Shown piece by piece: positions 33,737 through 47,100 of a DNA stretch of 64,000 bases. Numbering within the stretch: position 1 is the first letter of the stretch; every line of letters starts with the position of its first letter. The stretch spans positions 7,797,356 through 7,861,355 of the forward strand of contig OX422193.1 in NCBI GenBank assembly GCA_949130485.1. Reading direction: 5' to 3'. Made by a program: the position numbers and the translations under genes. The stretch is from Agelas oroides (lineage: Eukaryota; Porifera; Demospongiae; Agelasida; Agelasidae). The notes below the pieces were generated by a model, which saw only the letters and a list, made by a program, of their open reading frames with translations, was not told the origin of the DNA and ran no database searches.

Positions 33737-36419
33737 ACAAGTGGATCAGTTGATTTTTTCTCTATAATTATATTCTCCACTTTACCCATGTTTCTGTAGT
33801 AACACAGTGAACAGGTGGGTATTATTTTCCGTATACTGACCGGAAGTTGTAGATTCTGTTTTATATACCACAGGAAATTGTAGAAATGTTGTTTCCTATG
33901 AGCTACCTTGTTTACAGCGTAAACTTCCTCGTATGTTACCAACTACAACAAGGACCAATCAGATTGAAGAGTGTATGACATGATGCATAGTACCGGTAGT
34001 CAGGGATTTACAATAATCTCTCTTGTCCTCCAGCTCTGCCCTCAGAGTCAGGCTGGTGGTTATATTGTAACACGCCTATTTCACCAAACAGTTAAAACTG
34101 TCAGTTGAAGAGTATTATATCTTTGTAACTCTGACTCTCTACAATGCATACAATACAGCTCTATTTACCCTTAACTAGACTAGATGTTATGTAAGATAGA
34201 AATACATAGAGGAAATGACGTAAGTGACAAGTAACGTTGAATGATCTAGAAGTTTCTAACAGTATATTGTCTACATGAAGACTTCTGATCTACATGAAGA
34301 CTACAAGTTTCTATGCCCTTAGCTTCTTGTTGATACCCTGCTTGGATTGATTGGCCAGCACTGTTTTGGTGTTAATTAAATATTCCCTGTGCCCTTTGAT
34401 ATAGACATGAATATGTAGAGTTCTACTAGCCTTGTTCCCAGGCCCCACCCAGCTTTCCGTCGCTTGCAGTACAACAAAGCTGGGCGGGGCCTGGAAACGA
34501 GGCTAGAGTTCTATTATTTGGAATCATCAACTGATCAACAATTTCCATAAATTATAAATATGCATATTTATGCATCGTTCATTGGCCTTTTATCTAAGAG
34601 GCTAGTTAGCAGGCTTGTAGGCAGATGTCAGGTTATCCTGAATGGTAAATTGGCATTTTGCTGTCGTAAAAGCTTGATGCTCTTATGACCTATTTTCAGT
34701 ATTCTATTTCACCATCTGTCACCTCACCTGTTCTGCTGTTCTCTTGCGGAAACTTGATGTCAACTGGTTTGGTAAATGTGTATATTGACAGCCAAAAATT
34801 AGATGCAATACTCTGCGAGCTATGTAGCTACTACGGCTCTGCTTCCCTCCCAAAATGGCCTCAGAAGCAATCTCAGAGCATCTAAAAATTTCTTGGGGGA
34901 TCATGCCCCAGACCATTCTAGTCTTTCATGTTTATGCATGCATACATGCACATCATACATCACATTGTAGGTGTTGCTTGAAAATCAAGTGGCGTACACT
35001 GCACAAATCACAATAGCAGATGAGATAATTATGCTTTGCTGCAATCGTTGTAGAACACTTGACATAATTAACTGGCAACCTTGGAGATGATATGTTCTCT
35101 GTCATCTCTGTGAATGTAGATAATTTGCAAGCCGTTGAAGAATAATTTATACGAGATGAATATCAAGCAGAAAAGGAATAGGCATGCATACCCAGTTCCT
35201 CAGAGAGTACACATATCATGCAAGCCATGGCAGCAGATGAGTCCATGCATGCTCTGAAGAAAATAAACAGCTATGCTCGAACCCTAAGCCTCCCCAACTC
35301 AGCCTGCATGCTTCAAACCATTATCCCTTATGGACACATACAGTGTTGAACAAGTTTTATCACACAGTCACACACAGTAGAAAGGAGGGTACACACACAG
35401 CATCAAAATGAACAAAAGGTACTCATACAATTGAGCAATACCAGTTGAGAGCTTCATCCAGGCCGAAGGAAAAAATACAATGTCATACATGTGTTCATGT
35501 AGGTCTACAATGATATAAAATACACGTAAAATATAATAATAATATATGCCGGATAAATACTTTACGAATACTGCACATACAACATACACTTGAACGGTGT
35601 CACATGAACAACAAGAGTTGAGGGAGAAAGGACTTGAATTTCCATTTGACTTCCGCTGACATGTCCTATTAGCAATGATCTGGAGAAAAGATCCACACAC
35701 AATTATGTATCACTCATGCATGAGAAGGCTTAATCCCAGCTGGCTCTTGCCTCAGAAAACATAATGGAAAGGATTTTTTTTGCTGACCATGCATCTCTGG
35801 CTATACTGGTTTTAGACTTGAAGCTGTTCTGAAAGTTGGAAACATCCTCTGGTAAACCAGCATTCAGATTTCTGGCTAGGCTGAGGATGCAGAATCATGA
35901 AAACTAACTTCAGTTGAGTACTGCACTAGCGGTCAGCAGAAAGCTAGCTATAGGTTTAAGTGTTTTTAGAGCAGCACATATTCAGCCTTGGCAGAGAATA
36001 TTGTCAACTTCAGAAATTTGGAAGAAACGCTAAAATGCACTTTTAAATGCAAAACTTGCAGCTTGAAAGTGGTTTTACTCAATAGAGAATGCTAAAAGCT
36101 GCATGCCAACAAATAAAATTGAAGTTTGACAGTATAATTATATAGCTAGTGGAAAATTTTGCTCATCTGGAATCCCTACCAGAGGATGGTTTCAACAAAC
36201 AGTCAAATCAGCATCCGAATAGCCAAAAGATTCACAGCAGATTGCAAAAGTCTTTCAAGCTGAACTGTAGAAAACTACAATTGATTTACCAAGTATGAAT
36301 CTGATTATCTTTCCCGCCTCAGCATGCCTTTCTTCTTGGTTCCTACACAGTAAATCAATTGTGGTTTCCCACTGACAGCCATGCTTGTTGCAAGCTGTTT
36401 CTGCTGTACTTACTCTATT
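33737..36419. other. Intergenic, nothing recognised apart from a short element
   Basis: Contains the 79-bp element at 34,427. Otherwise there are short frames without splice support. Confidence 0.4.
34427..34505. mobile_element. 79-bp member of the 9-bp-TSD family
   Basis: TAGCCTTGTTCCCAGGCCCC to GGGGCCTGGAAACGAGGCTA, essentially two inverted termini fused. Flanks GAGTTCTAC and GAGTTCTAT agree at 8 of 9 positions, a target duplication. Confidence 0.8.
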
Positions 36420-36428
36420 GGTAAAGCT

Positions 36429-36828
36429 CAGAGGAGGTTGGAAGCTGGTAATTAGTGATGCGCGTGGGTGGTACGTGAATGACGTAATTATACGGGCTGC
36501 CATTGAGGCCCATAGTGAAATGTGAAATCGATTTTCACAATGGCGCCCTCGCTTGTTTGGAACAAAACTCGCTCAGTAGTCTGAGGGGATTCCCAAGAAC
36601 TGCTCAAATGCTTAACTTATAACGAAGAATTATAACAGACAATCTAGAGCTCACCTGACAGTATCCACTGAGCGAGTTTTGTTCCAAACAAGCGTCGTTG
36701 TGAAAATCAATTTCACATTTCACTATGGGCCTCTATAGCAGCCCATATGATTAAGTCATTCACGTACCACTACTTGCTATGATGCTATCCCGTGCGTATC
36801 ACTAATTACTAGCTTCCAATCTCCTCTG
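36429..36828. mobile_element. 400-bp inverted-repeat element, perfect 9-bp TSD
   Basis: Starts CAGAGGAGGTTGGAAGCTGG and ends CTTCCAATCTCCTCTG. The arms extend about 150 bp, through TGAAATGTGAAATCGATTTT and GTTTGGAACAAAACTCGCTC. GGTAAAGCT flanks both ends (36,420-36,428 and 36,829-36,837). Different family from the TAGCCTCGTTCCC group but the same duplication length. A single arm of a relative is at 49,605. Confidence 0.8.
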
Positions 36829-36883
36829 GGTAAAGCTGTTGACTTTATTAATCTGACTACCTTTAAATTTGCGGTTTCTCCTC

Positions 36884-38488
36884 TTATGATTGCATGGCCC
36901 GCATGCTGGGGGAAGGGAAGCTTTGTCCGGGGGTGGTCTTGAGCCAGGGGCTACTCTGGTAGCTGTTGGGGGAGAGAGGCGTGCTTCTTGGGAAGATGGG
37001 ATAGTTGCGTTGAGGAAGAGGGGCATTGATAGGGTAGTAGGAAAGAGATTCTTGTGATTCCTCTTCTTCCTCTTCGTCTTTGCTGGTGGTCTTGAATGTG
37101 GACTGGTAATTCTTTAGGTGTAGTGTGTGCATGTGGTGGTGGTGGCGGTGATGGTAGGGAAGGAGGGAAGAGAGGGGGGAGGGGGAAGGGAGGGGGAAGG
37201 GAGGAGGAAGGGGGAGGAAGGGGGGAAAACATGCATAATTACTATCTACATGACTTCGTAATACCTGGGGTTATCATATCTGGCCTCATTTCCAGGCCCC
37301 GCCCTTTAGCCTCTTGTAGTTTGGTCATTTCCAGGCCCCGCCCTTCAGCCTCTTGTAGTTTGGTCATTTCCAGGCCCCGCCCTTCAGCCTCTTGTAGTTT
37401 GGTCATTTCCAGGCCCCGCCCTTCAGCCTCTTGTGGTTTGGTCATTTCCAGGCCCCGCCCTTCAGCCTCTTGTGGTTTGGTCATTTCCAGGCCCCGCCCT
37501 TCAGCCTCTTGTGGTTTGGTCATTTCCAGGCCCCGCCCTTCAGCCTCTTGTAGTTTGGTCATTTCCAGGCCCCGCCCTTTAGCCTCTTGTAGTTTGGTCA
37601 TTTCCAGGCCCCGCCCTTCAGCCTCTTGTAGTTTGGTCATTTCCAGTCCCCGCCCAGATTTCTGTTGCTTCCAATAACTAATTATGGTAAAGTTGGGAGA
37701 GGGCCTGGTATCTCTTTTCATGTGAGTATAACAATATCATAATCAAAAATAACAATTCTCAGAGCAAACAGGCAGTGCTTCGTTCAACTAACTACATGCT
37801 CGATATTGTGCATGACAGTTCTGTTGCCTCAAGTCTGAGTGTCCTGACGTTACTCATGTGAGAAAACCACAGGCTCTCTGCCACTTTACTAGCCCCGTTC
37901 CCAGGTTCCCCCGCTCTGGAATGCAAATACGCGGGAAGAGCCAGAAAAGGGTCAGAATTTTCAGAAGAAAAAGGCAACGTTTTACATGCTGTTCATCCAA
38001 CTGTATGCTCACACTTGGCGTGTAGGACATTTGCTCCTCGCTAGCTAGATATTCACCCACTACCTTTGCTCTTTCTGCTGTTTTGAGTTTCCGAACACGC
38101 CCACATGCAATTAAGAGCTTTCTACCCTCTTTCGACCTTTGACGGTGCTCATATGAGAAAAAATACCAGGTTCTTCCCACTTGCACAACTTCAATGTTTG
38201 CAATCTGGAACGGGAGAGCCTTGGAATGAGACTAGGGTCTAACATCTCTTTAGCTTTTCACTGCAACCAAAGCAAGCCTTGAAAGTACATTTTAAAAGGT
38301 GTGACCCCTGTCAGCAAAAGCGAAGAAACCTGAGGTTAATTAGATGGTACACTGTGCATTTTACCTATCTTTGGCTATGTATGTGCTCTGTACGTACTCA
38401 ATCAACCAACCACTCAATCAATCGATCAATCAATCAATCGACTAACCAATCAATCAATCAATCAATCAACCAACCACTCAATCAATCG

Positions 38489-38561
<73 letters not shown>

Positions 38562-39614
38562 CCAATCAATGTACCTAGCTAGCTATATAACTACTTACGG
38601 GTTTTCCTGCCCACGACAAGGTATCTGTGCCTCCCTCCACGGGTGTTCTCTTCAGTGGAGAGAAGATGAAACAGATGGCCCACTGAGAGAGAAGGTACTT
38701 CAACACCTTGTGCACAATGTAGATTATTGTTCCACCAACAGTGCTGCTTGTCTGGGGAAAAGTAGGAGGAAGGGGAGGAGAGGAGAGGAAGAGAGAAGAG
38801 GAGAGGAGGAGAGAATGAGAGGAGAGGGGAAGGAGAGGAAAGGAGAGGAGAGGGGAGAGGGGGAAAGGAGAGGGCGAGAGGAGAGGAGAGAAGGAAAAGA
38901 GAGGAGAGGAGGGGGGAGGAGGGGGGAGGAGAGGGGGAGGAGAGAAGGGAAAGAGGTGAAAAGGGAGAAGGAGATAAGGTGAGGAGGAGGGGGAGGGAAA
39001 GATGGGAGAAGGAGGGAGGGAGGAGGAGGAGGAGGAGGAGGAGGCGGGAGGTTACTTGATATTGAGAGCAAGCAACAGCACTATGCTGAACACTTACAAA
39101 AATCTTTCCACAATCCTTGTCTTCGTCTCTGGCTATAGTGAAGAATGAAATGAAAAGTATTTTCAAAGTTGGGTATTAATGTGAAGCCATACCAGGCTAC
39201 TTACTTATAAGTAAGTAAAGGTCATATCCAAAGGTCGTCACTGACACAATCTCATAAATAATGGTCAGCCTGGGTAGAGATAAGACAAGATAAACCATTG
39301 GTTAGCCAATATCTAGGTCATGTTACAGCAACAGCTGTCACTCTTGCGCTCATACATTACTATAAGGTCAAATACAAAATTATGCATGCATACACACATA
39401 TTCACACACGTATACACAAACAATTAATGAACCACATCTCCCTGAAAAAAGACAGGCGTAGATGTTGTACAAGGTCACCCATTGCATGTTTCCTGAAATG
39501 CCAAGCCTCATCAGCTGTGCTTGGGTGACCGGGAAGTGGGGACTACTACATGCATGCTATCTGTATGTGCATGCACACACAACCCTACATGCACGTGCAC
39601 ACACACACACACAC

Positions 39615-39646
<32 letters not shown>

Positions 39647-41064
39647 TCGCACCCCCAGAGCTGAGCTTTTTGTGAGAGTCTGTTGATGTATGATGTTCTG
39701 ACATGGTTGATTTTTCTGGTGATGTAGACAACCGCTACCAGGAACAACTGCACTATTACCAGCTGGGAGGAGGAGAAGAGAAGCCATTGGACACCTGGGG
39801 GAGGGGGGGAGGGGGGGGGGGGGGGGGGGGGGGAAGGGAGGAGAAGAGAGGGAAGGAGAGAGGGAAACGAGAGAGGGAGAGGAGAGAGGGAGAGGAGAGA
39901 GGAAGAAGAGCAAAGAAGAGGAGAGAAAGAAAGAGACAGAGGGAAGGAAGTGAAGATATAAAATGGGTATAAAATCTCACTATCTGCTCTGTCATCACAG
40001 ATCATTTTACCATACAGCATCTGTGATGTACACTTCACCTCAGCACAGCAAAAGTAGCACTTTGATCCACCCACACAATGCACCACAATATGACATCAAT
40101 CACTACATCTCTTATCCATTTGATCAACAGACACATCTGCAACACAAATTGCTACGCAGAAACACCTCTTCTCGGAATCAACTTATCCTGCATTGTTGTC
40201 GTCTTTCCACCTTGCAGTTTTTGAGTGCTTTACAGCATGCAAAAATGGAGGGGGAAGGCCTAGGAGCGTTTATTACATGAGTGAGGTCAATGTCTACCCA
40301 GGTAGACAGTGGGGGGAGGGGCCCCCGAGTGAAAGAACGATTTTGCAGCGTTTTCCTGCAGCACAATGACCCTCGCTTATCTCACCACAACAGAATCAGA
40401 CCATGGCAAGGTATGTGAAATGGCTGGATATGTGAATCAACATGCAAATAGCACCTGTGTACTCGTATGGCCCACATGAATGCCGTCTAGATAATCCGTG
40501 CAGTCAGATATTCAAGGTTCGGATAAAGGAGGTTCTACTGAACAGGGTTCTCGCTAAACGCCCTCTGTACACACAGCTATTGAAATGCTAAGTGGGAAGC
40601 TAGGATAGTAACTGCTGTGGGCAGGGTTTATGAAGTGATCCAAATAGTGCTCTTACCTAAATTCACCACATCCAAATGGTGCTGCAATTAACCAAATAGT
40701 GCAAAACCACCCGCTTAAGGCCTAGTGAGAACCCTGCTACTGCACATTACTATATATTTCAGACATATCTGTTGTGAACTGGTATGCACAATGGCACCTT
40801 ATTCAATCCAACATGCTGCCATTAAAAGCATTTTTAGCATAGTCATGTGCTTAATGAATATGAGGAGTGTGATTGGTTGAAAGTCACATGACTAGAACTT
40901 ACGTACGTGTGCATTCCTTTTTGACTTGCACAATGGTGAAGCATGCCCACAGTACAACCGCAGTGAAGTAGAGGAGGGCTACAATTAGAATAGGAAATAT
41001 AATCCTGCAGGAGAGAGTAGGTGTGTGCGTGTGTGCGTGTGTGTGTGTGTTGTGTGTGTGTGTG

Positions 41065-41120
<56 letters not shown>

Positions 41121-44100
41121 CAATTTCGATTAACATGTGGCCAAAAACTGATGACGGCAAAAGGCGTCATCGGCTGTTAAAGGGTTACGTTACAGAATAC
41201 AATGAAACATGCAGTCACAGAGAACATTCATACCAGTTGAAGGCTTTCTCTTGCTGCAAGATACGTGAAGCCCATGTGAAGAAGAAGAGTGATATGACCA
41301 GGAGCTGGAAGGAAAGGAGGGAGAGAGGGAGGGAGGGAGGGAGGGAGGGAGGGAGGGAGGGAGGGAGGGAGGGAGGGAGGGAGGGAGGGAGGGAGGGAGG
41401 GAGGGAGGGAGGGAGGGAGGGAGGCCGAAATGAGAGCAACAGCAAAGGAGTAAGGGAAGGAGTTCTTGAAATCAGTAAAGTATTTAGCTCTATTTGGAGA
41501 ATGCAAACTTGTTTTTAACTCACTTTCACACCCGTTTATCACAAGTACCTCCACCCGTCCTACTTAGTGTTATTCAAAGATTTGGTTGCTAAGCAACATC
41601 CAATAAAGTACATGTACAGTGCCATGAGGAAGTGGGAGAAAGTAGGGGAGGGGGGCGGGGTACATACATGTACTTACCTGCAGTACAATGAGGTAGGTGT
41701 TGATGAAATCAAAGACAGGTGTCTCTACATAGGCCCAGTGGATGGTACTGTGGAGGAGAGAGGGGTATGGCGGTTCACATCACAGTCACTGTCTTCATTG
41801 TGATGCTGCACTATTCAAATAGAGTGGTGAGGTATATAGCTACTGTAGATGTGTACTACAGGCAAATAGATGTTTGTAGATCGGGAAAATTTTGCTATGG
41901 AACAGTTGAGTGACAAAATATTTTTAACGTGAAAACTTCCAGATCTATGGTACTGCCAATCTAGCCTTGTGCCCATACACCACTCTCTCATGAGGAAAAG
42001 GGTCTGGTGACCATGGAGCGCTCTCTTGATTGTACCAAGTCAGCAGTTTCAATTCTGAACAAAATACTGCTACGTCATACAAGTGCTGCTCACTATCCAA
42101 TGCAGCATGTCATAAAGATACACATAATCATTGGCTTGTTCAAAATCAAGACGGCTGAATTGGCACAGTCAAGAATAGTCCCCAGATCTTTTTCCTCGTG
42201 AGAAGGTGGGGTCTGCCAATCTGGCGACACAAGTATATTATCTCCCCGCTGATTGGTTACTCGAATACAATTCATTGGAAGATGGAATTCTGACTACACA
42301 AACACTACCACCTACTTCCGTAGCTACATCTACTGTCAGTTCAAATACCAAGAGGGAATAATAACATTAGGAACATTGTGGGGGTGAGTCTGAGCAAGCA
42401 ATGTAGAGCAGTGTTCAACCAGTTGGTTGCATATGAAACCCTGAATGGCATTCAATAAGGGGCCAAACTTTGATGCAGGTGACCCATGAGAAATTGTATG
42501 AGTGCTTTTTTTTTTATTCACTCTTGGAAACTGTCACGATAAACAGTGTGATAAACGGTGTCCTTAACAGCGTGACTTGTCACACAAGGTTGTATGTGTA
42601 CACAAACTCACAACAGCTGTATACACACAGCTACTTTCAGTATTCAACTGATTCTAGACATAACAATATGTGGCTAACTTGGAGATCCCCAATCCTTCAC
42701 AACAATACTATAAACGCTGGTCACATATTTGTTGTACACAAACTCAAAGCATTTGTATACACACTGATACTTTCAGTTCAGGTGCTGGTACCGTAATCTT
42801 GACACTGATTCAATAATTTTGACAAAGCTTGCACGAAGGTCTGGTGCTTCAATACCCAGTCATGCATGACAGGGTATCACCTGTTTTGAAAGGTGGTAGT
42901 CTCACTCCCAGACCCTCAGTACAGTGCATGTACCATACCATGGGTTTGGGAATGAGACTAGAAAGGTGAGTGTTGGAAAAGAACTACCGTGCCACAAGAA
43001 TGCTAGCCATGCTTCTGTACCTGGCTCTACTTTTGACACTTTTGTTCTTAAATGAGATTGCCAACGGGCGGGATGCAGAACGCAAACTGAGCAGCACTCA
43101 GACACTCATGGCATGTAAATTCCTGAAATTTTGCAACTTGACCACACTATGATACAGATTGGTACTCCATGAAAATAACCTTCCATACACGATATACAGT
43201 TTTGGCTAACTAATCAGGGATGGGCAACCACCAGTCCTGACAAAAAAAAACAGACACACAGGGCAAAAAGCAAAAGTTAAAAATTAGGTGATGCGTGTCT
43301 TCACTGAAGACTAGCTGCCAACTGCTGTGTCGGTACTGTGTGCCTACAACTGCTTTGAGTTTGTGTAAAATACCATTTATGTGAGCTTACTGGAACTGTA
43401 GCCTCTTACCCAGGGAGTGTGGACATGAGACTACTGTAACTGGGGATCTACTAGACTAGCTGGTAACCGTTGTGTCGGTACTGAAAGTAACTGTGTGCAT
43501 ATAGCTGCTTTGAGTCTGCGTAAAGCATCTGACTCACAGTCGGATGTTTGGTTTTCATACTAGGACTGAGGATCTGCAATCCCTATACAGTTAGCCAAGA
43601 TTACTGCTGTGTCTACCAACAACTGAACAGTGGTGTGTCTGCAATAGCTCATAGGAGGCTGAAGTGGGTGTGTCCACAATAGCTCATAGGCGGCAGAAGT
43701 GGGTGTGTCTACAATAGCTCATAGGCAGCTGAAGTGGGTGTGTCTACAATAGCTTAGGTGGCAGAAGTGGGTGTGTCTACAGTAGCTCATAGACGGCAGA
43801 AGTGGGTGTGTCTACAATAGCTCATAGAAGGCTGAAGTGGGTGTGTCCACAATAGCTCATAGGCGGCAGAAGTGGGTGTGTCCACAATAGCTCATAGGTG
43901 GCAGAAGTGGGTGTGTCTACAATAGTGCATAGGTGGCAGAAGTGGGTGTGTCCACAATAGCTCATAGGAGGCTGAAGTGTACACAATGGTTGTGGTTAAA
44001 TAAAGATGCCAGCATCCTGTACGTGAGGTCTTTGGTAGGACTAGGGATTGCCCATCCCTGATTAGTTAGCCAAGACCACTGCTGAGCCTATCAAAAATTG

Positions 44101-47100
44101 AACGCTGAAACTAGTGTTGTGTATACAATAGCTGTGGTGAAGTAGGTGTATGACCAGAATGCCATACTGTCTTTGCTAGCACTAGGGGGTACCCATCCCT
44201 GATTAGTTAGCAAAGACTACCCCTCTGTACAATCAAAGGCGTGCTAGCACTAGGGGGTACCCATCCCTGATTAGTTAGCAAAGACTACCCCTCTGTACAA
44301 TCAAAGGCGTGCTAGCACCAGGGGGTACCCATCCCTGATTAGTTAGCAAAGACTACCCCTCTGTGCAATCAAAGGCATGCTAGCACTAGGGGGTACCCAT
44401 CCCTGATTAGTTAGCCAAGACTACCCCTCTGTACAATCAAAGGCGTGCTAGCACTAGGGCCTGATTAGTTAGCCAAGACTACCCCTCTGTGCAATCAAAG
44501 GCGTGCTAGCACTAGGGGGTACCCATCCCTGATTAGTTAGCCAAGACTACCCCTCTGTACAATCAAAGGCGTGCTAGCACTAGGGGGTACCCATCCCTGA
44601 TTAGTTAGCAAAGACTACCCTCTATGCAATCAAAGGCGGCACGATAGCCCTTGGTACATGTACAATTTGACACTGAAAGTGGTTGTGTGTATATAAACTA
44701 CTGTGAGTATGTAAACATCACGTGTATTCTTTTATCTCATGGGAATCATGGTCGAGTCAGTACCTGTGACTCCGTGATTGGCAGGCCGAACAACAGCTAC
44801 ATCCAAACTTTCAGTGCCAAATACAAACCTACATTCAGTGTGTGAAACCTTGCACATATACTGTGTATGACACACGGCTGATTGTAATAATGAGCATAAT
44901 AAGAGGTTTTACCCACATTCCTGGCGTAACATAATAGGGCATAGGTTTGACCATAATTCACTAAGTGGATCCAAAACAATTCACATGAAAGATGGAATGG
45001 TAACTATGCATGGTTGCCAAGACGTATATCGAAAACTATAGCAACTCTAGAGCTTCTAATGACGTCTGATTATAGCCTTGATCCCAAGCCTACCCAAAGA
45101 TTTTATCTTGCACTGGGATTTTAGGTTTGTGTTGTCATACTCAAAAATGGTGCATGCGTACTAGACCAGTTCATTTTCTCAGAGAGAGGTGATGAGATGA
45201 TGGTACTGAGATGCTGAGGATGACCAGGAGCTATGGGGAACAGGTCATGCACCACGTTCGGGTGACAGCAAACTCGACATCTTTAAGAGCCATGGAGTAA
45301 AGCTTGAGGTAAATGTGGGGAAAGGCCTGGGACAGAGGTTAATCTAAACCACTCTAGCCACCAAGAACTACAGGCTTTCACTAAAGTGGTCACTCCTAAT
45401 GAAAATGGTGGGGTGAGGGGGAGTCCCTGGGTTCTCCCCAAACACCTGTGTTGCATAACAATCAATGAACTACATCTCTCTCCATTAAAAGTAGATCTAG
45501 AGTCACCCAATGGACAAAATGTACTTCAGCCAAAACCAGGCGTCGTTAGCTGCAGCAAGAAAACCAGTCGATGACCTTGTCTGTACGAAGGGAGTAGCAG
45601 CAATTTGAAAGTAGTGTTATTTAACAGCTTGCACAAGTCATTTCTACGAGCAATCATAGTGCATCCACTCAATGTCAGAAACACTGGCTGGAAGTGCCAG
45701 AGCTAGCCACGTCCCCAGGCTCTCCTCACACAAAGCATGGTTGAATACAAGAGCTAGCCACGTCCCCAGGCTCTTCCCCACACAAAGCATGGTTGAATAC
45801 AAGAGTATGCCAGAGCTAGCCACGTCCCCAGGCTCTCCCCACACAAAGCATGGTTGAATACAAGAGTATGCCAGAGCTAGCCACGTCCCCAGGTGCTCCC
45901 CACACAAAGCATGGTTGAATACAAGAGTATGCCAGAGCTAGCCATGTCCCCAGGTGCTCCCCACACAAAGCATGGTTGAATACAAGAGTATGCCAGAGCT
46001 AGCCACGTCCCCAGGCTCTCCCCGCACAAAGCATGGTTGAATACAACAGTATGTCAGAGCTAGCCACGTCCCCAGGCTCTCCCCACACAAAGCATGCATG
46101 GTTGAATACAAGAGTACGCCAGAGCTAGCCACATCCCCAGGCTCTCCCCGCACAAAGCATGGTTGAATACAACAGTATGTCAGAGCTAGCCACATCCCCA
46201 GGCTCTCCCCGCACAAAGCATGGTTGAATACAAGAGTATGCCAGAGCTAGCCACATCCCCAGGCTCTCCCCGCACAAAGCATGGTTGAATACAACAGTAT
46301 GCCAGAGCTAGCCACGTCCCCAGGCTCTCCCTGCACAAAGCATGCATGGTTGAATACAAGAGTATGCCAGAGCTAGCCACATCCCCAGGCTCTCCCCGCA
46401 CAAAGCATGGTTGAATACAAGAGTATGCCAGAGCTAGCCACATCCCCAGGTGCTCCCCACACAAAGCATGGTTGAATACAAGAGTATGCCAGAGCTAGCC
46501 ACGTCCCCAGGCTCTCCCCGCACAAAGCATGGTTGAATACAACAGTATGTCAGAGCTAGCCACGTCCCCAGGCTCTCCCCACACAAAGCATGCATGGTTG
46601 AATACAAGAGTACGCCAGAGCTAGCCACATCCCCAGGCTCTCCCCGCACAAAGCATGGTTGAATACAACAGTATGTCAGAGCTAGCCACATCCCCAGGCT
46701 CTCCCCGCACAAAGCATGGTTGAATACAAGAGTATGCCAGAGCTAGCCACATCCCCAGGCTCTCCCCGCACAAAGCATGGTTGAATACAACAGTATGCCA
46801 GAGCTAGCCACGTCCCCAGGCTCTCCCTGCACAAAGCATGCATGGTTGAATACAAGAGTATGCCAGAGCTAGCCACATCCCCAGGCTCTCCCCGCACAAA
46901 GCATGGTTGAATACAAGAGTATGCCAGAGCTAGCCACGTCCCCAGGCTCTCCCCGCACAAAGCATGGTTGAATACAAGAGTATGTCAGAGCTAGCCACGT
47001 CCCCAGGCTCTCCCAACACAAAGCATGGTTGAATACAAGAGTATGCCAGAGCTAGCCACGTCCCCAGGTTCTCCCTGCACAAAGCATGGTTGAATACAAG

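Noticed and set aside
37096..37721. Long frames of 193 (+) and 159 (-) codons
   Set aside because: They lie over a 39-bp tandem array whose unit is a multiple of three, which keeps both strands open automatically.
45644..46960. Series of about 92-codon minus-strand frames
   Set aside because: By-products of the 62-bp satellite and its 248-bp sub-period; no start context, splice site or non-repeat part.
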